From assembly GCF_001050195.2 (NCBI RefSeq), contig NZ_DF967965.1, positions 276,844-340,843 of the forward strand: DNA of 64,000 nt. The letters run 5' to 3'. Positions 24,308-32,552 of the stretch are shown piece by piece. Each line of letters begins with the position of its first letter. Within the stretch, counting starts at the first letter, position 1. The notes under the pieces are model-generated. The model did not search any database, had not been told where the DNA came from, and worked only from the letters and a program-made list of their open reading frames with translations. The translations under genes were made by a program, and so were the position numbers. The DNA comes from Anaerolinea thermolimosa (GTDB lineage: Bacteria; Chloroflexota; Anaerolineae; Anaerolineales; Anaerolineaceae).

Positions 24308-25060
24308 TTGTATACAACATCCATTGTTGCATTGATTACTGAGTGGCTGGGGGTCATTGCGGTGACCTGGCTGTTATCTCTTTCTCCGCGGTTCAGGCAC
24401 CCTCCCATTGGCTTTAAGTATGCCCGGAGAGATGGACTGGTTGCCATAACTCTGGCGCTGGTGGTTATTTTATTTTCGTTTCTGTTTGCCACCGGGAAGC
24501 TGGGTGGAATGCTTGGGGGGTGGTTCCCATTGCCCGGCGTGGCCGCGGAATTGAGTCGTCCGCTGGCGCTGGCGGTGTTCTCACTGCTGGCTGTGGGAGT
24601 GGCGCTGCTCCTGCGCGGGCAGCCTGTGCGCAGTGCGGGGTGGAATGGTGCTGCAACCGGGCCAGCCTTGCGAGTGGGGTTGGCGCTGGCTTTGCTGACG
24701 ATTTTCCTGCGTAACCGGGTGATGGACGTGGTGAATGGCATTAGCAGTGAAGAGGCCTGGTATCTGCTCGGTGCGTTTGGGATTGCTTTCGCGGAAGAGA
24801 CGATTTTCCGCGGTTATATCCAGTTACGATTATCCTGGTGGCTGGGAGACGCACAGGGCTGGCTGGTGGCTGGCCTGGCATACGCAGCCTGGCGCCTGCC
24901 CCTGATTCTATCCGGGGGTTCTTTGCCAGCGACGTTCATCGGGCTGGGGTTGGTACTGGGGCAGGGGTTGGTTTGTGGCTGGCTCATGCGAAAAAGCGGT
25001 CATGTGCTTGCACCGATCCTTTATCGTACAATGTCACTCTGGTTGAACGTCTTCGTTTGA
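24308..25060 (+). CDS. CPBP/Abi-type intramembrane protease-like protein, likely degenerate
   Basis: The 250-aa protein has about seven TM helices. The CPBP motif 1 is intact (FAEETIFRGYIQLRL, near residue 160). Motif 2, normally W-H-x-P, reads AAWRLPLIL. The final motif normally carrying His/Asn (LAPILaHa-x-N) reads LAPILYRTMSLW. The Glu-Glu-Arg set is there but both expected His are missing, so metalloprotease activity is doubtful. It is six bases before the ProRS-like gene and probably cotranscribed. Confidence 0.8.
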   Translation: MYTTSIVALITEWLGVIAVTWLLSLSPRFRHPPIGFKYARRDGLVAITLALVVILFSFLFATGKLGGMLGGWFPLPGVAAELSRPLALAVFSLLAVGVALLLRGQPVRSAGWNGAATGPALRVGLALALLTIFLRNRVMDVVNGISSEEAWYLLGAFGIAFAEETIFRGYIQLRLSWWLGDAQGWLVAGLAYAAWRLPLILSGGSLPATFIGLGLVLGQGLVCGWLMRKSGHVLAPILYRTMSLWLNVFV

Positions 25061-25066
25061 TGGCTT

Positions 25067-26662
25067 ATGCAGTTTTTGCGTTTGTTTTCCCAGACTCGCC
25101 GTGAAGTTCCCGCTGATCTCTCAATCGTGGGGCAGCAGTGGCTGGCACGAGCGGGGTATATTCAGCCACTGGAGGGTGGCCTGGTGGCGCTGCTACCGCT
25201 GGGAGAGCTGGCTCTGCGAAGCCTTGAGGGGCAAATTCGCCAGGGGCTGATGGGGCTGGGGGCGATGGAACTGGGGCTACCGGCCGAGAATTCCGGTTTT
25301 TGGTTGTTTTTTGAGCTGGCGCGTTCCCATTTGCGCTCATACCGACAGCTTCCTGAGTTCCTTTACCGTTCGGGATGGCAGGATTTACCGGGCGTGGGCC
25401 ATGCCTGTGGTTTACTGGGTGGGCGCGCGGCGTGGGGGGTAGAGGTTTTCAGTCTCACCGGTTCTCAGAACCCTCTTACCGGAGAAGGAAAAGAGGGAGT
25501 GGAAGAAGTGCTGGAGCGTTTCTTTGCTTCCTGCAGACTGCCTGTGAAATCGGCTGAAGACCTGAGCTCGGCCCGCGAAATGATCGGGCGGAGCTGGTTT
25601 TATCCCCACCCGGCAGGGGATGAGGAGTGGCTTTCCTGTGACGGTTGCGGTTATTCTGCAACCCCGGCGGCGGCGCAGTTCAGGCGGCCTCAGGCGGCAG
25701 AGGAAGCCCCTGCCCCCCTGGAGCGGGTGGCTACGCCGGGATGCAAGTCGATTGCGGCACTGGCGGCGTTTCTGGGGATTCCCGAATCGCGCACGGCCAA
25801 AGCGGTTTTCCTGACCCTGAACGAGTCGAAGCTGGTTTTCGCCGTGGTGCGCGGTGATCGAGAGGTTAACGAGATGGCATTGCGGCGTGTACTGGGTAGT
25901 GATCGGGTGCGCCCGGCCACAGAAGATGAAATTCGTGCGGTAGGAGCTGTGCCAGGGTATGCTTCACCGGTGGGATTGAACGGGGCACTGGTAGTGGTGG
26001 ACGTGGAGGTGACCCAGTCGCCCAATTTGACGGCGGGAGCCAACGAGGAAGGATACCATTTACGCAACGTTTGTTTTGGGCGTGATTACACCGCTGACCT
26101 TGTCGCAGAGATTGCCCTTGCCACGGAAGGAGATGCCTGTCCGCGTTGCGGCGGCTCATTACGGGCTCAAAAGGGGTTTTCGCTGGCGGAATCGCGGGGC
26201 TATTCTCAAGAATTTGCTGCCGAACAGGGGGTGCGCTTCTTGAACGAAAGTGGGAAGAGCATGCCCCCCCGGGTAAAGATGCACCGTTTTTACCTGACGC
26301 GCACCCTGGGGTGCCTGGCCGAAGAACATCATGACGGAAATGGCCTGATTCTGCCAGAAGCGGCGGCGCCTTTCAGGGTTCAGGTGGTGGTTTTAGATTC
26401 AAAGAAGCCAGAGGTTGCTGCCATGGCGCGGGCTCTGGAGCAGACCCTGGCCGGCATGGGGATGGAGGCGCTGGTGGACGACCGGCCTGAAAGTCCGGGG
26501 GTGAAGTTCAACGATGCGGATCTGATTGGTCTGCCACTGCGCGTGACTGTTAGCGAAAGGGCGATCCAGCAGGGCGGGGTGGAGGTAAAATGGCGTGCAC
26601 GCCCCGAGAGATGGATTCTCCGGCTGGAGGAAGTTCCCGGGTTATTGCAAGAGAGGATTTGA
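25067..26662 (+). CDS. prolyl-tRNA synthetase-like protein with editing (INS/YbaK) domain, motif 2 lost
   Basis: The 531-aa protein follows bacterial-type ProRS architecture. The N-terminal catalytic fold has PEFLYRSGWQDL at the motif 2 place. An INS/YbaK editing domain follows (about 225-365: TAKAVFLTL, VVRGDREVNE, AVPGYASPVGL), then a zinc-like CPRCGG segment, a motif 3-like RTLGCLAEEHHDGNGL and an anticodon-binding domain. Aligned without gaps to ordinary ProRS, the motif 2 residues FRDE and the following R-rich GLLRGREF-MKDAYSF are replaced (DLPG; GLLGGRAAWGVEVFSL). Aminoacylation is therefore unlikely, while Ala-tRNAPro or free-standing editing remains possible. The kinase gene begins one base after the stop. 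Confidence 0.8.
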   Translation: MQFLRLFSQTRREVPADLSIVGQQWLARAGYIQPLEGGLVALLPLGELALRSLEGQIRQGLMGLGAMELGLPAENSGFWLFFELARSHLRSYRQLPEFLYRSGWQDLPGVGHACGLLGGRAAWGVEVFSLTGSQNPLTGEGKEGVEEVLERFFASCRLPVKSAEDLSSAREMIGRSWFYPHPAGDEEWLSCDGCGYSATPAAAQFRRPQAAEEAPAPLERVATPGCKSIAALAAFLGIPESRTAKAVFLTLNESKLVFAVVRGDREVNEMALRRVLGSDRVRPATEDEIRAVGAVPGYASPVGLNGALVVVDVEVTQSPNLTAGANEEGYHLRNVCFGRDYTADLVAEIALATEGDACPRCGGSLRAQKGFSLAESRGYSQEFAAEQGVRFLNESGKSMPPRVKMHRFYLTRTLGCLAEEHHDGNGLILPEAAAPFRVQVVVLDSKKPEVAAMARALEQTLAGMGMEALVDDRPESPGVKFNDADLIGLPLRVTVSERAIQQGGVEVKWRARPERWILRLEEVPGLLQERI

Positions 26663-26663
26663 A

Positions 26664-28709
26664 ATGCTTGAACAGGGGGCGATGCTCAATAATCGTTATC
26701 GCATTCGAAATAAACTCGGTGAGGGGGGGATGGGGACGGTTTATCTGGCGTTTGATACGTCCTTGAATATAGACGTGGCCATCAAGGCCAGTTTACGCCC
26801 GCTCCCCGAAGTGGAACGTCAGTTTCTCCGTGAAGCGCATTTGCTGGCCGGGTTGCGCCATCCCAATTTGCCCAGAGTAATCGATTATTTCGTGCTGGAT
26901 AATGTCCCCTATCTGGTGATGGATTATATTCCAGGGCAGGATCTGGAGACCCTGATCAAGAAGGAGGGCCGCCAGAGTGTGGAACGCGTGCTGGAATGGG
27001 CCCGGCAGATTGGTGGCGCGGTGAAGTATTTGCATAGCCAGAACCCGCCCGTGATTCACCGGGATATCAAACCGGGGAATATCCGCCTTTCGGTAGAGGG
27101 AGAGGCCGTTCTGGTGGATTTTGGCATTGCCAAGACGGTGATGGGAGACCAGGTCACTGAGACTGCCGCGCGCAGTTATACCCCCGGCTACGCTCCCCCT
27201 GAGCAATATGGAGCCATGCGCACCGGCCCCAAATCGGATCAATACGCACTGGCAGCCACCCTGTATGCCCTGCTCGCCGGGCAAAAGCCAGCCGATGCCG
27301 TTCAGCGAGCCCTGGGAGAGGCGACGCTGACACCGCTGTCTCAACTGGCACCGGAGGTTCCTGCCGGGATTTGTGCGGCTATTGAAAGAGGACTGGCGGT
27401 GCGCCCGGAAGATCGTTTCCCGGATGTAGAGAGCCTGCTCCATGCCCTGGAGGATCCTCTGGCTCAACCGACGGTGCCGGTGCCATCGGTTATACCAGAG
27501 AGGGCGGCTCACCCTGTGAAGGGGAGAAATATTCCCAAACGCAGGCGATGGTGGCTGGCCGGGGCGGCCCTCAGTGGTGTGATGTTTCTGATGCTCTTCG
27601 GGGGTATTTTCTGGCAGGGGGTGGGGCGTATGAGTCAGATGCCTGCTACGCCGACGGTTTCCCCATCCGCTGAGCCAACTTCGACCCATCCACCTGAAGC
27701 AACTGCTACGAGGGTGGTTTTGGGGGCGGCTGACCTTTCTCATGAAGCTACCGAAACTCCCGTGTTACCCACCTTCACCCCGGTAACTCCCACGCCCGTT
27801 CTGTTACCGGTGGGAGGAACAGGGCGGATCGCCTTTGCCAGCGATCGTGGAGATGGGGTAACTTTACAGATCTGGACCGCGAGGGTGATGCTCACCGACG
27901 AGGGCATGTTGGAGGTGTCAGATTTCCAGCAGGTGACGCATTCACCCGGAGATAAGACTCAGCTCCGCTGGTCACCGGACGGCAGATGGATTCTCTTTGT
28001 GGCTCCGGCGGAGGGCGATACTGGTCTGGATGTGTGGGCGATACCGGCAGATGGCAGCCTTCCACCCCTAAACCTTACCCGCCGTAAGGGAGATGATACC
28101 GAACCGGCCTTTTCACCCGATGGACGCCTGATTGCATTTACCAACAATGGCCGTGAGGATGGGGTGAGACAGCTCTATCTGATGAATGTGGATGGGAGCG
28201 GGCAGACCCGGTTGAGCTATGATCAGGAAGAATTCGGGGCGACCTGGTCACCCGATATGCGCATGCTCGCCTTTGTGATGAATGTTTCGGGGCGGCAGAT
28301 TCTCAACCTGCGCGGGGAGTCAGACCCGGCAGTTGAATCCAGACCTTATTATGTCACACCGCAACGGTTTGATTTTTCGAGCCTGGCGGGAAGTTTGGGG
28401 CAGGTGGCGCAGCCAACCTGGTCTCCAGATGGAAACTGGGTGGCATACACGCGGGAAGAGGGGAGCACCCGGCGTATTTTTATGGCACGGTATCCCCTGC
28501 GCAACCCTGAAATGGAAGTGGTGCGGTTGAGCGATGGCCCCAGAGATAGCGCGCCGGCCTGGTCAGTCGATGCACAGTGGCTGGCCTTCAACCGTGTGGT
28601 GGATGGAGACGCGGAAGTTTTCATCATGCGGGCTAACGGCCAATTCCAGAGAAACCTGAGTCAGTCACCGGGGCGCGATCAGGATGCAGCCTGGTGCCCG
28701 GTGCCATAA
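26664..28709 (+). CDS. serine/threonine kinase with extracytoplasmic beta-propeller
   Basis: The 681-aa protein starts with a Hanks-type kinase domain (about 12-265): GEGGMGTVY, the ATP Lys in VAIKAS, HRDIKPGNIRL and DFGIAKT. The activation loop ends in APPEQYG. A TM helix (about 300-320) and a Thr/Pro linker follow. A TolB/PD40-like propeller closes the protein, with repeated W-SPDG-(R/N)W motifs (about 385-681). This is a receptor-kinase layout: sensor outside, kinase inside. ATG 26664 is favoured over an in-frame start inside the preceding gene, because kinase homology begins right after it. Targets are unknown. Confidence 0.92.
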   Translation: MLEQGAMLNNRYRIRNKLGEGGMGTVYLAFDTSLNIDVAIKASLRPLPEVERQFLREAHLLAGLRHPNLPRVIDYFVLDNVPYLVMDYIPGQDLETLIKKEGRQSVERVLEWARQIGGAVKYLHSQNPPVIHRDIKPGNIRLSVEGEAVLVDFGIAKTVMGDQVTETAARSYTPGYAPPEQYGAMRTGPKSDQYALAATLYALLAGQKPADAVQRALGEATLTPLSQLAPEVPAGICAAIERGLAVRPEDRFPDVESLLHALEDPLAQPTVPVPSVIPERAAHPVKGRNIPKRRRWWLAGAALSGVMFLMLFGGIFWQGVGRMSQMPATPTVSPSAEPTSTHPPEATATRVVLGAADLSHEATETPVLPTFTPVTPTPVLLPVGGTGRIAFASDRGDGVTLQIWTARVMLTDEGMLEVSDFQQVTHSPGDKTQLRWSPDGRWILFVAPAEGDTGLDVWAIPADGSLPPLNLTRRKGDDTEPAFSPDGRLIAFTNNGREDGVRQLYLMNVDGSGQTRLSYDQEEFGATWSPDMRMLAFVMNVSGRQILNLRGESDPAVESRPYYVTPQRFDFSSLAGSLGQVAQPTWSPDGNWVAYTREEGSTRRIFMARYPLRNPEMEVVRLSDGPRDSAPAWSVDAQWLAFNRVVDGDAEVFIMRANGQFQRNLSQSPGRDQDAAWCPVP

Positions 28710-28737
28710 AAAAACCGGTCTGGTTTTACAGACCGGT
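28708..28737 (-). terminator. intrinsic terminator of the deoC/zinc-finger operon
   Basis: ACCGGTCTG (28714-28722) pairs with 28729-28737. On the minus strand the stem is followed by TTTTTTT. It lies between convergent genes and overlaps the kinase stop region. Confidence 0.85.
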
Positions 28738-28758
28738 CACCTGTGTGATGCTGGTGGT

Positions 28759-29043
28759 TTACGGACGGCTGGGGCGGGAGCCTTTTTTGCTGGGCGCCGT
28801 GGGGGTGAACTTCCGGTTGCGCTGCCTGGGCCGCCCGGCGTTGGGGTTGAGAAGCAGATTGAGCTGGCTGAGAGCGTGAGGGTCGTACTCACGCCGCCCG
28901 CACACATCGCAAACCCAGGCCGGAAAGTCGGGCACGGTGATTAATTCGTCTCCCAGCCAGGTGAAATAGGTGACGTAAGCCCGCCGTAAGTGCCCGGCCT
29001 GACATTCTCCACAGGAGAAGGTCTGGTTCTCTGATTGATTCAT
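28759..29043 (-). CDS. YgiT-type zinc-finger protein
   Basis: The 94-aa protein has two CxxC pairs (CGEC near residue 11; CDVC near residue 46) spaced as in the YgiT/MqsA N-terminal zinc-finger domain. Before the second pair is TWLGDELITVPDFPAWVC, typical of the family. The C-terminus is basic and Pro-rich. No MqsR-like toxin gene lies beside it, so an antitoxin role is not supported. ATG 29043 has GGAGAGG upstream and follows deoC by 4 bp. An in-frame upstream start inside deoC is rejected. Confidence 0.82.
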   Translation of the reverse strand: MNQSENQTFSCGECQAGHLRRAYVTYFTWLGDELITVPDFPAWVCDVCGRREYDPHALSQLNLLLNPNAGRPRQRNRKFTPTAPSKKGSRPSRP

Positions 29044-29047
29044 GAAG

Positions 29048-29824
29048 TTACCTCTCCAAACCCGCTTCCTGAACAATTTTGACTCCTGCACTGCTTCCAA
29101 GGCGTGTGGCTCCGGCGAGCAACATGGCGCGCGCGTCAGCCAGGGTACGAACCCCCCCGGCGGCTTTGACTCCCATTGCAGGCCCCACGACCCGCCGCAT
29201 TAACTCCACATCTGCGGTGGTCGCTCCTCCCGGCCCAAAGCCGGTGGATGTTTTAACAAAATCAGCCCCGGCGGCCTTAGCGAGCAGGCATCCGGCGATT
29301 TTCTCCTGCTGATTGAGCAGAGCCATTTCGAGGATGACCTTGATCTGCCCGCCCTGGCTGTGGGTTGCCTCGGTCACAGCCTGAATATCTTCCAGCACGG
29401 CAGCATATTCCCCGGCGCGCAACAGGCCGATGGGGATGACCATGTCAATTTCCTGAGCGCCTTCCTCCAGACAGACCCGGGTTTCAAAGACTTTAACACG
29501 GGTGGGGGTAGCACCCAGAGGAAAGCCAACCACACAGCAGGTGCGCACGGGGCTTTCTGCCAGCAGGCGGGCCACCAGGGTGACGTAAAGCGGATTAACG
29601 CAAACCGCAGCAAACTGGAACTGAAGCGCTTCGCGGCTCAGTTGAATAATTTGCTCGGGTAAAGCCTCTGGTTTGAGCAAGGTGTGATCGATCCAGGAGG
29701 CAATGGGGCGGTCACCGGGGTGACCTTCGGGTAAAACCAACGGAGGGAGCTGATGCGTGTATTCTTCGAGCAGGGCACGCACCTGTTGCAAATCCATGCG
29801 AGGGGAAAATTCAGTTTGCGGCAT
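29048..29824 (-). CDS. deoC: deoxyribose-phosphate aldolase
   Basis: The 258-aa enzyme cleaves 2-deoxyribose-5-phosphate to glyceraldehyde-3-phosphate and acetaldehyde. Class I aldolase residues are seen: Schiff-base Lys 191 in FVKTSTGF, the second Lys 220 in GVKAAGGVR, and Asp 127 in EIDMVI. VCVNPLYV and VVGFPLGA are also conserved. An N-terminal extension of ~35 residues is longer than in E. coli. The start overlaps the lepB end by 14 bp, and a zinc-finger gene follows 4 bp after, so the three form an operon. Confidence 0.95.
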   Translation of the reverse strand: MPQTEFSPRMDLQQVRALLEEYTHQLPPLVLPEGHPGDRPIASWIDHTLLKPEALPEQIIQLSREALQFQFAAVCVNPLYVTLVARLLAESPVRTCCVVGFPLGATPTRVKVFETRVCLEEGAQEIDMVIPIGLLRAGEYAAVLEDIQAVTEATHSQGGQIKVILEMALLNQQEKIAGCLLAKAAGADFVKTSTGFGPGGATTADVELMRRVVGPAMGVKAAGGVRTLADARAMLLAGATRLGSSAGVKIVQEAGLER

Positions 29825-30407
29825 TGACCACCGGTGTCTGGTTCAGAATTTTGATGTCGTTGAGGGGCCAGTATACGACCAGAGCCCGACCAACGACGAG
29901 GTTACGGGGGACAAACCCCCAGCTGTGCGAATCGGAAGATTGATTGCGGTTATCGCCTAAAACAAAAACCTGGTCTTCCGGCACCACCCATTCTCCAGTG
30001 TACTGAGGTGGTGCGGAGATGTACGGTTCGTCGAGAGGTTGTCCATTGATGTACACGCGGCCATCCCTGATGGTGACGGTTTCGCCGGGCAGTCCGACCA
30101 CGCGCTTGATGTAATCTTCGTGAGGATCACGCGGATAGTGGAAGATGATCACATCTCCCCGTTTAAATTCACCCAGGCGGTATGCCAGTTTATTGACCAG
30201 GATGAATTGCCCTGGCCTGACGGTGGGTTCCATGCTGATATTTTCAACGCGCACCCTCCCAAGCACGAGGTCAATCAAAAAATAAAGCACCAGCGCCATG
30301 AGAATAGTCTGAATGGTTTCCAAAAGGAAACTGATCACCGGGTTTCTGCGCGGCGCGGGGCGGGTTGGCTCCTCGTTGGGCAGGGGTTCGGAGCGAAACG
30401 ACTCCAA
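29811..30407 (-). CDS. lepB: signal peptidase I
   Basis: The 198-aa type I signal peptidase has a cytoplasmic N-tail and one TM helix (about 25-48). The catalytic Ser 58 lies in ISMEPT and the general base Lys 101 in DYIKRVVGLPGE. The C-terminal box VLGDNRNQSSDSHSWGFV is present. It removes signal peptides at the outer membrane face. The start codon is TTG at 30407, chosen because GGAGG lies about 6 nt before it and no ATG fits. It heads the operon lepB-deoC-zinc finger. Confidence 0.95.
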   Translation of the reverse strand: MESFRSEPLPNEEPTRPAPRRNPVISFLLETIQTILMALVLYFLIDLVLGRVRVENISMEPTVRPGQFILVNKLAYRLGEFKRGDVIIFHYPRDPHEDYIKRVVGLPGETVTIRDGRVYINGQPLDEPYISAPPQYTGEWVVPEDQVFVLGDNRNQSSDSHSWGFVPRNLVVGRALVVYWPLNDIKILNQTPVVNAAN

Positions 30408-30538
30408 TTTTTACCTCCAGAAATCACCACTAAATCCATCCATACCGGATAATGAGATCATTGATAGGTAAGGATAGAACTCTCTGATTTTGATTATAAA
30501 TCGCCTTGATAGTCTGGGCAAGGGCAGGAAAGAAGCGT

Positions 30539-31102
30539 TCAATGGGAAATTCCGCGAATAAAAGTGCTCACGATATACTGAAAACTCACCTCACAATCGA
30601 GCTCCAGCCCGAACCCTCCCAGGTTCTCAAGGGTGGTAAATCCGTGCACCAGGCTTTGAAGGCCCCTCACAATGTGAAGTGCCTGTTCACCCTGGTACCC
30701 CAGAGATTCGATCACAAGCAGGGCAATTTGAATGATGTCCTGTTGCGCCTCTATTAATTCGATGTCATCCTCAGGCTGAGGTGCACTCAGACTGATCCAG
30801 TATAAACCGGGGTTGGCTTTAATATATGCCCGGTAGACGTTTGCCAGCTTTTCTAGCGCCGGTGCGCCCGACTGCCCAATTACGGCCCTTCCCATTTGTT
30901 CGGCTAATTGACGGGCATTGAAAAGAGCCAGTTCGCGTAACAAACCGGGCATACCATGAATATGGTTGTAAAGAGAAGGCGGGCGCACCCCCACATGCGC
31001 GGCAAGGCGATGAAGCGTGAGGGCGCCAACCCCTTCTCTATTCACCAATTCGACCGCCGCTTCGACGATTGTCTCCCGGTTGAGGCCTGTTTTACGAGGC
31101 AT
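30539..31102 (-). CDS. TetR/AcrR family regulator
   Basis: The 187-aa protein has an N-terminal TetR helix-turn-helix (about 8-55: IVEAAVELVNREGVGALTLHRLAAHVGV and PSLYNHIHGMPGLL in pieces) and a C-terminal ligand domain of the WHG type. ATG 31102 lies inside the end of the alpha/beta hydrolase gene (11-bp overlap), so both share one promoter. It probably represses that promoter through the dyad at 31936-31971. The ligand is unknown and may be the hydrolase substrate. Confidence 0.88.
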   Translation of the reverse strand: MPRKTGLNRETIVEAAVELVNREGVGALTLHRLAAHVGVRPPSLYNHIHGMPGLLRELALFNARQLAEQMGRAVIGQSGAPALEKLANVYRAYIKANPGLYWISLSAPQPEDDIELIEAQQDIIQIALLVIESLGYQGEQALHIVRGLQSLVHGFTTLENLGGFGLELDCEVSFQYIVSTFIRGISH

Positions 31103-31916
31103 GCGTCTCCACAGGCTGGTTTTCCAGCTGTTGCAGGAAAGGCAGGATTCTTTCAAAGGTTTCCCGGGGCATCTCGGCGTGCGGATAGTGACCTGCGCCG
31201 TTCACCATTTGATAACTTCCGCGAACCTGTTCGGCCACCCAGCGGGCCTGCCCTTCGGGGTCTTTGAAATCCGGGTCTAAACTTCCCATCAAGATGAAAG
31301 CCGGAACACGGGTCTTATTAAGCCGTTCACCAGATGCAGTTTTATCGGCGGCCATCATTTTCTGCAGGGCTTCCATGCGCCCCGGCTGGCGTAGATTATC
31401 TCTTAAGGTGGCAATGTATTCTGGAAGATCGTGGGGTGGGCGTGTGGGGTAGAGCCTGGCGTAGTATTTGGTCCAGAGAGAGGGCCCCCATGGGCGGGCG
31501 AAAGCGAGCGAGAACAGGAATTTCAGCCACGGATCTCCCTTGCCATGAACAAACGGGCCAATGAGAACCATGCCTGAGATCTGATCGGGGGCTTCCACAG
31601 AGGCCCAGATGGAAGCTCCAGCGGCCATGGAAGTGCCAATCAGCGTTGCAGGCCCTGCTTTCAGCGATTCGATTAATGCGAGGATGTCCTGACCGATGGC
31701 GGCGACAGAATAGTCTGGCCAGCTGGTGCTGGTTTCCCCATGTCCGCGAACATCCATACTCACCGCCCGAAAACCGGCGGATGTGAGCAAAGGGAGCAAA
31801 AACCGATATTCACTGCGCAGATCTCCCATGGAAGGTACGCACACGACCAGCGGGCCTTCGCCCTGGTCGTCATAAGCAATGTTCCCGCCGGAAGTGTGAA
31901 TGAACCGGGTAGGCAT
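31092..31916 (-). CDS. alpha/beta hydrolase
   Basis: The 274-aa protein has the alpha/beta-hydrolase landmarks: GPLVVCVPSMGDL (oxyanion strand), DVRGHGETS, the nucleophile elbow GTSMAAG, an acid in MGSLDPDF, and the His in GAGHYPHAE. The class could be esterase, lactonase or haloperoxidase-like, and the substrate is unknown. ATG 31916 has GAGGAG upstream. A longer in-frame form would begin inside the -35 box and is rejected. It is first in an operon with a TetR regulator. Confidence 0.87.
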   Translation of the reverse strand: MPTRFIHTSGGNIAYDDQGEGPLVVCVPSMGDLRSEYRFLLPLLTSAGFRAVSMDVRGHGETSTSWPDYSVAAIGQDILALIESLKAGPATLIGTSMAAGASIWASVEAPDQISGMVLIGPFVHGKGDPWLKFLFSLAFARPWGPSLWTKYYARLYPTRPPHDLPEYIATLRDNLRQPGRMEALQKMMAADKTASGERLNKTRVPAFILMGSLDPDFKDPEGQARWVAEQVRGSYQMVNGAGHYPHAEMPRETFERILPFLQQLENQPVETHAS

Positions 31917-31935
31917 GAAAGTGATCTCCTCGTAA

Positions 31936-31979
31936 GCTAAATATGTTAGTAATATAACTAATAAGATTAGCTTTGTCAA
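31936..31979 (-). promoter_or_regulatory. promoter with TetR-type operator
   Basis: Minus strand: TTGACA (31974-31979), 17-bp spacer, TATATT (31951-31956). A 16-bp imperfect palindrome TTAGTAATATAACTAA (31946-31961, 14 of 16 symmetric) covers the -10 box, with outer arms GCTAA (31936-31940) and TTAGC (31967-31971). Layout fits self-repression by the TetR protein. Confidence 0.75.
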
Positions 31980-32174
31980 TATTCAATTTAGATAAAATCA
32001 CTCATGAAAGGGGACTTCGGGAGAGGTGTATGGAAGATTACCGGATAGAGCCTCAGAGAGCGAAAATTTTGATATTTTAGGTGCGGTTCAGATACTTTTC
32101 AGTCTATCCATCGACGATAAGAATGTTGATCTGATTTAGTAGAGGGATTGACGCTTTGGGTTCCGTTCCGGCCA

Positions 32175-32552
32175 GGCCTCTGGAGACACTGGAATCAAAA
32201 GTGTCCCTGGCGGAGGTCGAATATCACCCCTCGATGGGGTCTGCGGCCTCTAGTGGCACTGGAATCAAAAGTGCCCCTGGTAGAGGTCGAATATCACCCC
32301 TCGATGGGGTCTGCGGCCTCTGGTGGCACTGGAATCAAAAGTGACCCTGGCAGAGGTCGAATATCACCCCTCGATGGGGTCTGCGGCCTTCTAGTGGCAC
32401 TGGAATCAAAAGTGCCCCTGGTAGAGGTCGAATATCACCCCTCGATGGGGTCTGCGGCCTCTGGTGGCACTGGAATCAAAAGTGCCCCCGGCAGAGGTCG
32501 AATATCACCCCTCGATGGGGTCTGCGGCCTCTGGTGGCACTGGAATCAAAAG
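32175..32552 (-). repeat. 70-bp tandem repeat array directly after a tRNA-Arg gene
   Basis: The core CACTGGAATCAAAAGTG occurs six times (32187, 32257, 32327, 32398, 32468, 32538; period 70, 70, 71, 70, 70). The sixth copy is continuous with the tRNA 3' end. Every copy includes a version of the last ~12 nt of the tRNA (CTGCCGGGGGCA in the nearest copy, CTACCAGGGGCA in others). Each copy can form a hairpin. Its outer stem covaries: CCTCTG with CAGAGG, CCTCTA with TAGAGG. Its inner stem is GGCACT/AGTGCC, but GACACT/AGTGTC in copy 1. A second invariant hairpin, ACCCC-TCGAT-GGGGT, fills the rest of the unit. On the minus strand the array lies downstream of the tRNA and should be in its transcript. 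No protein is encoded. Confidence 0.9.

Noticed and set aside
28759-29043. MqsA-type antitoxin of a toxin-antitoxin pair.
   Set aside because: Only the zinc-finger part is present, there is no DNA-binding HTH, and no toxin gene lies beside it.
32175-32552. Possible CRISPR array.
   Set aside because: The whole 70-bp unit is repeated with few changes, so there are no unique spacers, and no cas genes are nearby.
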